DNA of 17,488 bases. It comes from an uncultured Achromobacter sp. (GTDB lineage Bacteria > Pseudomonadota > Gammaproteobacteria > Burkholderiales > Burkholderiaceae_B). Below the pieces are notes generated by a model. It saw only the letters and a list, made by a program, of their open reading frames with translations, was not told the DNA's origin and searched no databases. The stretch is from the NCBI GenBank assembly GCA_913775005.1, contig CAJYKY010000029.1, positions 1-17,488 on the forward strand, in the 5' to 3' direction. Of this stretch, positions 1 through 9,500 are shown in pieces. The number at the start of each line of letters is the position of its first letter. Positions within the stretch are counted from its first letter, which is position 1. Position numbers and translations under genes: made by a program.

Positions 1-2
1 CG

Positions 3-803
3 ACCATCGCGCCGCGTCCGCCGGCCAACAGCGCCGACAGCGTGGCCGAAGGCCTGAAGCTGGCGCGCCTGCTGCGTGACCAGGGCCGCTATGAAGGCGC
101 GGCCGGCGTCTATGCGCAGCTGGAACAGCGCGGCAGTCTCAAGCCGCTGGAGCTGCTGGAATACGCCAGCGTCGCCGCGCCCACGCAGTCTCCGCGTGAC
201 AACCTGGCGCTGTTCGGGCGCGCGCGCCGGGCGCTGAACGAGGCCGGCGTCACGCTGTCGCCGGGCGGCACCGTGACGCTGTGCAATGGGCTGGGGCGCG
301 CGCGCATGGCGTTGGGCCAGCGCGATGCGGCGCTGTCGGATTTCGATTGCACGCTGGCGGCGGACGCCAATAACGTCGCCGCGCTGAACGCCAAGGGCGT
401 GCTGCTGGATGCTGGCGGCGACCACGAACAGGCGCGCAAGCTGCTTAGCCAGGCTTGGGAGCTGGACCCGTCGGACTTCCGCGTGCTGAACAATCTGGCG
501 CTGTCGCACCTGGCCAGCGGCGACGCGCCACAGGCGATCCGGCTGCTGTCACAGGCCGATGCGGCGCAGCTGCCCACGCTCAAGCTCAACCTGGCGTTTG
601 CACAGGTGCTGCAAGGCGATGAGACAGCCGCGCGCAAGACGCTCGAAGGCATTATGGCGCCCACGCTGGTGCAGCAGGCATTGGACGACTTTGCCCAGCG
701 CCGCCAGCGGATTCGCGACGGCGCACCCGTCGCGGCCGAACTGATGGCCGCCAGCCGCCATGTGCTGCGCCTGCGCGAGAAAGAGGCGAACGGCAATGGC
801 TGA
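3..803 (+). CDS. tadD: TadD-like tetratricopeptide-repeat protein of the Flp/Tad pilus cluster (5' end cut off by the window)
   Basis: The frame is open from the first complete codon at base 3 to the TGA at 801-803, so the true start and any lipoprotein signal lie left of the window; the GTG at 42 is only an internal candidate. About 266 residues are visible. They contain helical TPR-type pairs, clearest over bases 370-660, where Ala/Leu/Gly helices end in turns such as ELDPSDFRVLNNLALSHL and QADAAQLPTLKLNLAFA. TadD proteins are TPR lipoproteins thought to help assemble or localise the Tad secretin machinery. The assignment rests on the TPR pattern and on its place directly before tadE, tadF and tadG homologues. 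The next gene starts inside this one (8 bp overlap), which suggests coupled translation. It could be another TPR pilus factor, but a TadD role is the simplest reading. Confidence 0.72.
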   Translation, partial: TIAPRPPANSADSVAEGLKLARLLRDQGRYEGAAGVYAQLEQRGSLKPLELLEYASVAAPTQSPRDNLALFGRARRALNEAGVTLSPGGTVTLCNGLGRARMALGQRDAALSDFDCTLAADANNVAALNAKGVLLDAGGDHEQARKLLSQAWELDPSDFRVLNNLALSHLASGDAPQAIRLLSQADAAQLPTLKLNLAFAQVLQGDETAARKTLEGIMAPTLVQQALDDFAQRRQRIRDGAPVAAELMAASRHVLRLREKEANGNG

Positions 804-1341
804 CGGCATGCAAGGCGCATTGCGCGGCCGGTCCAGCAGCGGCGGCCCCGGCCGTCAACGTGGATCCTTGTCGGTGGAGGCGGCCTATGTGCTGCCCGTC
901 ATCATCGCCGCCGCGATGATGTTCATGGAGCTGGCCAACATCGGGCTCACCATCAACATGGGCGCCAGCGCGCTGGAGCGCGCGGTGCAGCAGTTCCGCC
1001 AGGACGGTGCGGCGGGTCAGATGGAGGGCGGCGCCATGGAAACGCTGGTGCGCCAGCGCATGGTCGCGGCGTCGCACAACTATCTGGACGACGAGAACAT
1101 CGCCACCGTCGAAGTCGAACGCTTTGCGTCGCTGGATGCGATGGGCGGCGGCGCGGCCGACGACGACGCCGCCTCCGCAGCGCTGACCAACGTGCCGGCC
1201 TGGCGCATCGAAGTCGACGTGCGCAAGGATTTCATCACGCCCCTGCCGCGTCTGCTGGGTGTGGACAGCGGCGCATTCCGCTATCGCTATCAGCAGGTGC
1301 TGGCCTATCTGCCGCAACGCACTGAGGCGGGCAGCCAATGA
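796..1341 (+). CDS. tadE: TadE-like pseudopilin of the Flp/Tad pilus
   Basis: This 181-residue protein starts at the ATG at 796. That start has an AGAGG ribosome site at 782-786, nine bases upstream, and overlaps the tadD stop by 8 bp. An in-frame upstream ATG at 760 would add 12 residues that fall inside tadD and looks less likely. The N terminus is basic and Gly/Ser-rich, then comes RG|SLSVEAAYVLP: Gly23 is followed by Glu28 at +5, as in prepilin-peptidase substrates. A hydrophobic helix covers about residues 29-52. TadE and TadF are known in other species as pseudopilins cut by the TadV peptidase, and are needed for Flp fibre assembly at the inner membrane. The rest has no recognisable enzyme motif, which fits a membrane-anchored periplasmic assembly factor. 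Confidence 0.85.
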   Translation: MADGMQGALRGRSSSGGPGRQRGSLSVEAAYVLPVIIAAAMMFMELANIGLTINMGASALERAVQQFRQDGAAGQMEGGAMETLVRQRMVAASHNYLDDENIATVEVERFASLDAMGGGAADDDAASAALTNVPAWRIEVDVRKDFITPLPRLLGVDSGAFRYRYQQVLAYLPQRTEAGSQ

Positions 1342-1970
1342 GCTGGTTGCGTCCGATGCCCTCCGCCACGCGCGTTGCGAAGCCCGTCGCCGCCCGCCGC
1401 CGCCAGCGCGGCGCGCTGGCCGTGGAAGCGGCGCTGGCGCTGCCCATCCTGCTGGGCGTGGGCATGATTGGCGCGGACATGCAGCGCATTCATAGCGAAC
1501 GTATCCGTGTCGAGAACGCGGCGGGCGCCATGGCGTTGAACCTGGCGGCCCAGCCTGAGCTGACGGCAGGCGGCATTGACGCCTTGGCCGAGGTCGCCAT
1601 GCAGGGCCATGCCGATATGCAGCAGCTCATCGTCCTGAACGTCCTGCAATCGGGCCGCATCGCGTGGGCCGTGCAGCGCGGCGGCGCACGTGACTTGTGC
1701 ACGGCGCCCGCAAGCGGCGGCCAGTACACCGGCGCGCTGCCGGAAGATCCGCCCGACACGGGCGAGAGCAATGTGGACAACAGCACGATGTCGATGATCG
1801 TGGTGAAGGCCTGCCGCGACACCGCCGACGTGGCGTCATGGGGCGGCCTGGTGCTGCCCGCTGTGCTGGAAACCACCGGCATCTTCCGCGCCACCTCTCG
1901 CACCATCAAGCTGGACGAAGCGCTGCGCGCGGAAAGCGCCGCCACCGGCCTTGCCTATTCCGAATCATGA
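1338..1970 (+). CDS. tadF: Second TadE/TadF-like pseudopilin
   Basis: The ATG overlaps the stop of the previous gene as ATGA, and a GAGG ribosome site lies at 1324-1327. The 210-residue product has a basic leader, then RG|ALAVEAALALPILLG: Gly25 and Glu30 (+5) recreate the pseudopilin processing site of the upstream protein, followed by one membrane helix. The two proteins share this N-terminal layout, but the mature parts differ. This one has two cysteines, in DLCTAP and VKACRD, that could form a periplasmic disulfide. Membership of the TadE/TadF family is well supported by motif and context. Calling it TadF rather than a second TadE is inferred from its position between tadE and tadG. Its role is expected to be assembly or stability of the Flp fibre and its machinery. 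Confidence 0.75.
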   Translation: MSWLRPMPSATRVAKPVAARRRQRGALAVEAALALPILLGVGMIGADMQRIHSERIRVENAAGAMALNLAAQPELTAGGIDALAEVAMQGHADMQQLIVLNVLQSGRIAWAVQRGGARDLCTAPASGGQYTGALPEDPPDTGESNVDNSTMSMIVVKACRDTADVASWGGLVLPAVLETTGIFRATSRTIKLDEALRAESAATGLAYSES

Positions 1971-3517
1971 AGAAACGTATTCAACGCGCACCGTCGCGGG
2001 ACCGGCAACGCGGCGTCTCTGCCGTGTTCCTCTTGCTGTTGATCAGCGCCGTGGCGGTGCTGGCGGCCTATGCGTCGGACGGCACGCGCATGACGGCCGA
2101 CGCCGCCCAGATGAAGCGCGCCACCGACGCTGCCGCGTTGGCCACGGCCGCCGCTTACGCCAAGTCCCGCGATGCCGACATCCAGGACATTGCCGAACGC
2201 TACGTCGCTGCAAACCTGGGCATGGACCGCTCACAGCTGAACCGCGCGCTGTCGATCCGCGTCGAGACGATCAGCAAGAACGACATGCCCGGCACGCGCG
2301 TTACGGCCACGTTCGAAGCGGCCAGCATGTTGGTAGGCACGCCCGATGCGCCCGTGACGGTGGCGTCTGCCGCCGTGTCGCGCCAGCGCTCGCTGGAAGT
2401 GGCGATGGCGCTGCCCAATACGCTGGGCGAAGACGCCAGCAATCTTGCGGTGCTGCGGCGGCTGGGCAAATCGTTTGCCAACCGCTTGATCGAGAACGCC
2501 GAAAGCACGTGGCTGGCGCTGGTGCCGTACAGCCAGTCGGTCAACGTTTATGACCCGGAGCAAGAAGGCCGGCTGCGCTTGTGGAGCGCGCCCGGTGCGT
2601 TGAACCCAGTGGAGCTGACCTCGCTGTTCCGCTCGGGTTATGCCAGTCTTGCCGACCGCCGCATCCCCGACCGCCGCGCCAATCTGCTGTGCATGTATCG
2701 CGGCTTGAACCGGGGCCAGAATTATTTCTGGACGGACCCGCCGTCGGGGCAGTTCGGCGTCTATTACCGGCATGACCTGCCCGACAACGGCAGCCCCGGC
2801 GCGCCGCCGATCCGCTGGGTGGGCCCAAACCCGGATTTCGGTCAGGCCAATGGCGTGAACGACACGCGCTGGATGGTGGCCGACCGTGGATGTCCCAGCG
2901 CAGCCTTGCTGCCGCTGACCAACGACCTTGGAAAGATCGGTGAGCGGCTGGACCAGATGACCACGCGCTTTAACAACAACTACGCCATCGCCATGGGCTG
3001 GAGCGCGATGGCGCTGGCGCCGGCATTCCGGGGCGGCTCCGGCTGGGGGCTGGAGGACGACCTGCCGCGCGATTTTGACGACGGCACCGGTGACCGCGTC
3101 AAGGCCATCGTGTTCCTGGTGAACTCCACCGACATGCGCTGGTTCGACTCCGATAGCTACAACGCCTACGTGGGCGAAAAGGTCGACGGTGATTCGGACA
3201 CGGGCGGCGGCGAAGCCAGTGTCATCACCGAACGCTTCAGCCGTCTTTGCAGCAGCTTCCGCGCTCGCGATCTGAAATTTTTCCTGATCGTCACGGGCAA
3301 CGACGAGGCCACCGATGAAGACGGGCAGGTGCTTAGCGCGTCGGCATTCCGCCGCATCGCTGGCCCCGGCCTTGCGATCTGCGCCGAAAAAGGCGCTGAC
3401 CAGCTTTACCTGTCGGGCAAGGATTTTGTTGCGTCCGAAGGCCGCATCCAAAGCCGGCTTGACGACATCGCCGACGAACTCCGCCAGCTGGCCGCGCTGA
3501 CCGTGCTTGTTGAATAA
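1967..3517 (+). CDS. tadG: TadG-like pilus assembly protein with a degenerate von Willebrand A-like region
   Basis: The ATG at 1967 overlaps the tadF stop (ATGA) and gives 516 residues; the frame is open back to 1697, but that stretch is a shadow of tadF. A basic leader is followed by RGVSAVFLLLL and one membrane helix (about residues 17-40), typical of the TadE/TadG N-terminal domain. Residue +5 after the Gly is Phe rather than Glu, so prepilin-type cleavage is not expected. The rest follows the order of TadG vWA regions: RSLEVAMALPNT near 142-152, LALVPYSQSVNV, CPSAALLPLTND, NNNYAIAMGWSAMALAP near 336, KAIVFLVNSTD near 386, and a C-terminal CAEKGADQLYL helix-strand segment. The metal-site residues expected in these loops appear to be replaced. 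TadG-type proteins are envelope anchors or assembly factors of Tad pili. It is the last tad gene here; the exoprotein gene starts 48 bp on. Confidence 0.8.
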   Translation: MKKRIQRAPSRDRQRGVSAVFLLLLISAVAVLAAYASDGTRMTADAAQMKRATDAAALATAAAYAKSRDADIQDIAERYVAANLGMDRSQLNRALSIRVETISKNDMPGTRVTATFEAASMLVGTPDAPVTVASAAVSRQRSLEVAMALPNTLGEDASNLAVLRRLGKSFANRLIENAESTWLALVPYSQSVNVYDPEQEGRLRLWSAPGALNPVELTSLFRSGYASLADRRIPDRRANLLCMYRGLNRGQNYFWTDPPSGQFGVYYRHDLPDNGSPGAPPIRWVGPNPDFGQANGVNDTRWMVADRGCPSAALLPLTNDLGKIGERLDQMTTRFNNNYAIAMGWSAMALAPAFRGGSGWGLEDDLPRDFDDGTGDRVKAIVFLVNSTDMRWFDSDSYNAYVGEKVDGDSDTGGGEASVITERFSRLCSSFRARDLKFFLIVTGNDEATDEDGQVLSASAFRRIAGPGLAICAEKGADQLYLSGKDFVASEGRIQSRLDDIADELRQLAALTVLVE

Positions 3518-3565
3518 GCCCCGCTTCTCTCTTTACGCGCATCTTTCCTTACGTTCAGGACTTCC
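3518..3565 (+). other. Short pyrimidine-rich gap between tadG and the giant exoprotein gene
   Basis: These 48 bp are rich in C and T. I see no inverted repeat able to form a terminator hairpin and no convincing -35/-10 pair. By sequence alone, the giant gene therefore looks able to be read through from the tad genes. A weak or regulated promoter cannot be excluded by eye. Confidence 0.5.
3556..3560 (+). promoter_or_regulatory. Ribosome-binding site of the giant exoprotein gene
   Basis: CAGGA lies five bases before the ATG at 3566. It supports that start; the product has no other Met within its first hundred residues, and the next bases encode the conserved LEPR-type N terminus. Confidence 0.55.
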
Positions 3566-6500
3566 ATGACTTCCCGCCGACTCTCTACGCTTCGCCGCCA
3601 GGCACTGGCTTTGGAACCCCGCTTTCTGCTTGACGCGGCCGTGGTCGCAACGGTGGCCCAGGCGGTGGATGCCACCGCCACCAAGCCGGGCGTGGCCGCC
3701 GAAGGCTCGCAGGCCACGATCAGCATCGACGCGCAATCCGCCGCGCAGTCGGTGGACCTGTTCAAGGATGTCAATGTGTCGCTGGACGCGGGCAGTCAGG
3801 AGCTGGACACGCTGGTCGTCACCGTGGACCGCACCGGCGCCAATCAGGCCTTGCTGATCGATGGCAGCGAGATCTCGCTGCAAGCCACCGTGCTGGCGCA
3901 GACGACGAATGACCATGGCTACTCCTACGAGGTTTCGGTCACCGGCAACACCACGCGGATCTCGATTTCCATCGCGTCGTCAAACGCCTATCAGGCCAGT
4001 GATGTGGCCGCGCTGATCGACAGCATGGCCTACCAGACCCGCGACACCACTGTGGAAAGCGGCAAGGTGCATGTGGCGCTGGCCACGCTCAGTGATGAAG
4101 GCGGCGATGTGGCGGACTTGAACATCCATGCCGACATCGACGTCACCAGCACCATCAATGTGGCGCCGGTGCTGTCCGACGCCGGCATTCCCGAGCTGGC
4201 GCAATCCATCACCTTGGGCAGCCTCGGCGCCAGCAAGGAAGTGGCCTATTCGAACGACGGCAAGTATCTCTACGCGGCCAACGCGTCGGGCACCATCGCC
4301 GTGTTTGCCGTGGGTGAGCATGATGTGCTCAAGAACACGCAGGTGCTGTCCGGCGTGCCCAACCTGGGTAGCGTGTCGGATCTGGCCGTGGCGGCCGACG
4401 GCAAGTCGCTGTACGCGATCTCGGGCGGCAACATCATCACGCTGGACATCGGCGCGGACGGCGCCTTGTCCAATGCGCGCGCCACGTCGGGCGGCGCCAC
4501 GCTGATCAACATGACGCTGTCGGATGACGGCGCGCAGCTGTATGTCAGCACGCAGTACAACGGCCTGGCGGTCTTCAACCGCGATGCGGCCACGGGCGAT
4601 CTCACGCGGATCCAGACGCTGGACGAAGGGTCTGTGGGCGGCGGCCGCACGCGCACGGTGGTCAGTGCGGGCGACTATGTTTTCGTGGCGTCCGGCACCA
4701 ATCTGGTGACCTTGCAGCGCAATGACAACGGCACCTTGTCCAAGCTGGATTTCGGCTATCTGGACACGGGCATTTCCACCAGCACGATTCCATCGCTGGC
4801 CGCTACGGCCGACGGCAGCATGGTGTTCGTGGGCGCAGGCTCCACGATCCGCATCTACGCGCTGCGCGATGGCAATCTGGAAGCGCGCGGCACGGCGACG
4901 CTGGCCAACGTCAGCGCGCTGGCCGTGTCCAGCGACGGCAGCAAGCTATACGCCACGTCCAGCAGCGGCACGATGAACATCTACGCGCTGTCGGCAGGCG
5001 GCACGCTGACCTTGAGCCAGACCGTGGCGGACGTGGGCGGCGCGGCGGCCATTGCGCTCAGCAAGGACGGCACGAACGTGGTCGTGGCGGGCAACACCTT
5101 GTCGCGCTTTTCCACCACACCCACGTACATCGTGGGCGCCGAGATCACGCTGACGGGCGACCTCTCGCTGACGGACGCAAACCTGGATGCGCTGGCAGGC
5201 GGCGCGGGCGACTATCACGGCGCCAGCGTCACGGTGGCGCGCCAGGGCGGCGGGTCGGCCGACGATCAGTTCGGGTTTGCGGCTACGGGCGCGTACGCGC
5301 TGGCGGGCAACCAGATCACGCGCGACGGCCAGGCGATTGCCAGCTTTATGCAGAACGGCGGCGTGTTGACGCTGACGTTCACGGCGGCCATCAGCAAGGC
5401 CGAGGCCAACGCCGTCTTGCAGCACATCACCTATCGCAACGTGGGCAGCCCGGTCAGCGGCAACGTGGTCACGCTAACGGTCACCGCCAGCGATGGCGAA
5501 CTGTCCAGCACGTCGCGCAATATCGACCTGCTGATGGCCAACAATACGCCGCCTGAACTGGTGGCGACGGTGGTGAACAACCCGGTCTACGACACCGCGT
5601 CCCAGGCCGTGACGCTGTTCAAGGATGCGTCGGTCAATACCGGCGAGACCGGGCAGGCCATCATTGCGCTGTCGGTGACGGTCGATGGCGTGGCCGCCGC
5701 AGCGAACGAGTTCCTGATTGTGGACGGCACGCGCGTGGACCTGTCGCAAGCCTCGTCGGGCAGCACGGCCAGCGGCTACGGCTACACCTACACGATCAGC
5801 AATGGCGTGGGCACGCTGACGGTGAATCACGCGGCAGGCATCGGCCTGGCCGCCATGCAGGCGCTGGTCAACGGTATCGCGTATGTCAACGACACCACGC
5901 GCGCCACCACCGGCACGCGCGCCTTCACGCTGGCCAGCGTGCAGGACAGCGGCGGAAGCGCCAATGGCGGCAGCGATATCAGCGCACCAGGCATTTCCGC
6001 GACGGTGACGCTGGGCATCAACAATGCGCCGCAAATCGACATTGAGGTGTCCACGCCCAACGCTGCGCTCTATTACGCCAACGGCACGCTCAGCGGCTAC
6101 AACGAGTACGTGACGGATATTGTTCTGTCCGACGATGGCAAGACCTTGCTGGTGACGGGCTCGTCCGCCGCTAACGCGGGCGGTGTCAGCACGCTGCGCG
6201 TCTATGCGCGCGATGCGTCCACCGGCGCGCTGACCTTGATCCAGACGTTTACCCAGGGCGATGCCGACAACCCCGCCACGCCCGACATCGAAGTCAATGG
6301 CATGACCGGCATTACCGCCATGGCAATGCAGGGCGGCACGCTGTACCTGGCGGGCTATGGCGCGGGCGCTAGTTCGGCGGCGTATTCGCTGGTGATGTTC
6401 ACCTATGACGCCAGCACCGGCCAGCTCAGCTACGGCGGCGTGGTGGCCACGCAGGGCGTGGGCGGCGTCAGCGGGCTGGACGCCTCTATTTCTGAAATCG

Positions 6501-9500
6501 TGCTGTCCGCTGATGGCAAATCGCTGTACACGATCAACGGCGTGAATCCCATCGATGGCTCAACGTCAAAATCCGAATTGGCGCAGTTCTCGCGCGACCC
6601 GGCTACCGGTGCGCTGACCTTCCTGGGCTCGTACGTGGGCGGGTCGGCCGCGTTGGGAATGAACGTGCCCAGCGGCATCGTGGTGACGGCTGACGGAGCC
6701 TCCGTCTACGTATCCAATCGCAGCAATAGCATGTTGTCGGTGTTCTCGCGCAATATCGATACCGGGGCGCTGACTTTCGTCGGCGCGATCAATGACGCAT
6801 CGATCTCGGCCGACCCTGACAGCGGTGTTCGGCCTAGCGACAACCGGTACCTGCTTACGCTGCAAGACATCGTGGTCTCGCCGGATGACGCCTTCGTCTA
6901 TGTGGGTTCGGGCGACATGGCCACGGTATCGATCTTCAGCCGCAATGCCGCCGACGGCAGCCTGACCTATGTCGGCACGATGGACCTGTACAACTCGGGG
7001 CTGACCCCATCCAACGCCTTGTCGGTGCGCGAGCTGGCGGTATCCAGCGACGGTACGGCGCTGTACGTGGGGTTGAACGGCAATAGCTCGCTGCTGGTGT
7101 TCAACCGCGACAGCGCGACGGGGCTGCTGACGTTCGCCGACCGCGTGACGCTAGGCACCGCGCTGACGACGCAGATCGTGGTGAGTGCCGACGGGCTCAA
7201 TATCTATGGCGGTCGCCCCAGCGCCAACACCGGTCTGGCGATCGTGTCGGCACGCCCGAACGGCGTCTATGTGCCGGGCGAGGCCAGCACGCCGTTTGCG
7301 CAGAACATCGGGTTCTCTGACGCAGACTTTGACGATCAGAACAACTACCAGGGCGCCACGCTGACCATCGCGCGTTCGGGCGGCGCGTCCGCCGACGACG
7401 TGTTCGCCTTCGCCAACGGCGCAGGCCTGACGCTGGAGAACGGCAAGATCGTGCAAGCGGGCGTCGCCATCGCGGATTTCACCGTGCAGTCCGGCACGTT
7501 GACGGTGACCTTCATCGCCAGCGTCGACAAGGCGACGGCCAATCAGGTGCTCAAGCAAGTCACGTATCGCAATGGCGGCGAACCGCCGCCCGCCCGCGTC
7601 GACTTGAATGTGGTGGTCGGTGACGGCGGCAAGTCCGCCAGCACCGTTCTGGTGCTGTTGCCGGGCGAGGCGCCGGGCGAAACCCCCGTGGAAACGCCGT
7701 CCGTAGCGCCGACCGACACCACGCCGGGCCTGGACGCCACGCCCGTGTCTTCGGACCTGACCATCGCCGATGGCGCCACCACCTTCCCGCCGCTGGACTT
7801 GTTCAAGGACGTGAACGTCCAGACCGAGACGGCGGGCGTGGATGAGCTGAGCGAGCTCGTCATCACCGTCAACAGCGCGGGCGCGAATCAGGCGCTGATC
7901 ATCGACGGCAAGCTCGTCACGCTGGAGACGGGCGGCGGCTCGACGCGCGCCGATAACGACGGCTACTTCTATACCGTGACCGTGTCGGGCAGCACCACCA
8001 CGATCACGATTTCGCTGGACTCCTTTGCCCCCGGCACCGCCGAGGTCAACGCGCTGATCGCCGGCCTGCGCTATCAGGTGCAGCAGAACACGGTGGCGAG
8101 CGGCGCGGTGGTGGTCACGCTGCAAAGCCTGTCCGATGCGGGCGGCCAGACTGCGGACCTAAGCGCGATCCGCGCCACCATCCAGGTCGACAATCAGAAC
8201 AACGTGCCGCCCGTGTTGGCGGGCGACAGCCTGAAGGAAACGGAATCGTTCGACTCGGGCAGCCTGGCCGCGTCGACGGAAGTGGCGTATTCGGCGGACG
8301 GCAAGTTCGCGTATGTGGCGGGCGGCGACAACACGATCACCGTGTTCGCGGTGGATGCGTCGTCAGGCAAGCTGGTCGAGGCGCAGCGCTTATCCGTGCC
8401 GGACCTGGGCACCGTCAACCACCTGGTGGTCAGCGCCGATGGCAAGTCGGTCTACACGATTTCCGGCAACGGCAACCTGATGCAGTTCAGCGTGGGCGGC
8501 ACGGGGCAGCTGAGCCTGGCGGCCACCTTGTCGGTGGGCATCGGCTCGATAGGCGGCATGGCGATCTCGGACGACGGGGCGCAGGTTTATGTCGATGCCA
8601 GCAATAACTTCGGGCGCGAGGTCTACGTTTACAGCCGCGATGCCGCCACCGGCGCGCTGACTCAGATCCAGACGCTGGACGCGGTGCGCAACGCCACGCT
8701 GGCGACGGCGGGCGATTACGTCTATGTGCTGCACGTGGGCGCGACGTTCTTCTCCAACCATGAGCTGAAGGTGTATGAACGCACCGCGAATGGCCAACTG
8801 GAATTGATCGACAGCATTGCGCTAGCGCCGACCGGATTCGATCCGGTCGACTATGCCGTGGCAACGTCCAAGGATGGCTCCTTGCTCTACGTGGGCGATC
8901 CCACGGCCAACGACATCGCCATCTATCGGCTGGGCAGCGACAACAAGCTGACGCGCGTCGATACCGTGGCCAGCGACGCCATCGGCAGCCTGGCGCTCAG
9001 CGCAGATGGCACGCTGCTGTACGCGGCAACAACGAACGGTACGGTGAATGTCTATGCCGTCTCGGCAGCGGGTAGCTTGACGCTGACGACGAGCGTGGCG
9101 GGCAGCACGGATGGCGGCGACATTGCGGTGTCGGCCGATGGGAAATCCGTTCTGGTGTCCGGCGGCGGGCTTAGCCATCTGTCGTCCTTGCTGACGGCCA
9201 CGCCGGGCGAGGCCGTTGTGTTGGCGGATGGCTTGACGCTGTCTGACGTCAACTTTGACCGCTTGGCGCAAGGGGCCGGCGACTACGGCGGTGGCGCACT
9301 GACGATCTTGCGTGACGGCGGCGCGTCGTCCAGCGATGTGTTCGGCTTTGCGGGCGCGAATGGGTATGTGCTGCAAGACGGGCAGATCCTGAAAGACGGA
9401 CGCGCGGTGGCCAGTTTCAGCCAGCAGGCGGGCGCGCTGTCGATCAGCTTCCTGGCGGGCGCTACCCAGGCCGATGCGAACGCTATCTTGCGTCAGGTCA

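Noticed and set aside
1697..1966. Upstream extension of the TadG frame
   Set aside because: It overlaps tadF completely and gives an Arg/His-rich sequence; the ATGA junction at 1967 and the leader plus membrane helix mark the real start.
2231..3451. Minus-strand open frame of 406 codons opposite tadG
   Set aside because: Composition is Arg/Gly/His/Ala-rich without any domain pattern, and the plus strand has a consistent TadG reading.
3518..3565. Promoter or terminator between tadG and the exoprotein gene
   Set aside because: No hairpin followed by a T run and no recognisable -35/-10 pair could be found by eye.
4160..5130. A 6-phosphogluconolactonase enzyme embedded in the exoprotein
   Set aside because: The match is to the propeller fold only; I could not see a conserved active site, and the setting is a secreted repeat protein.
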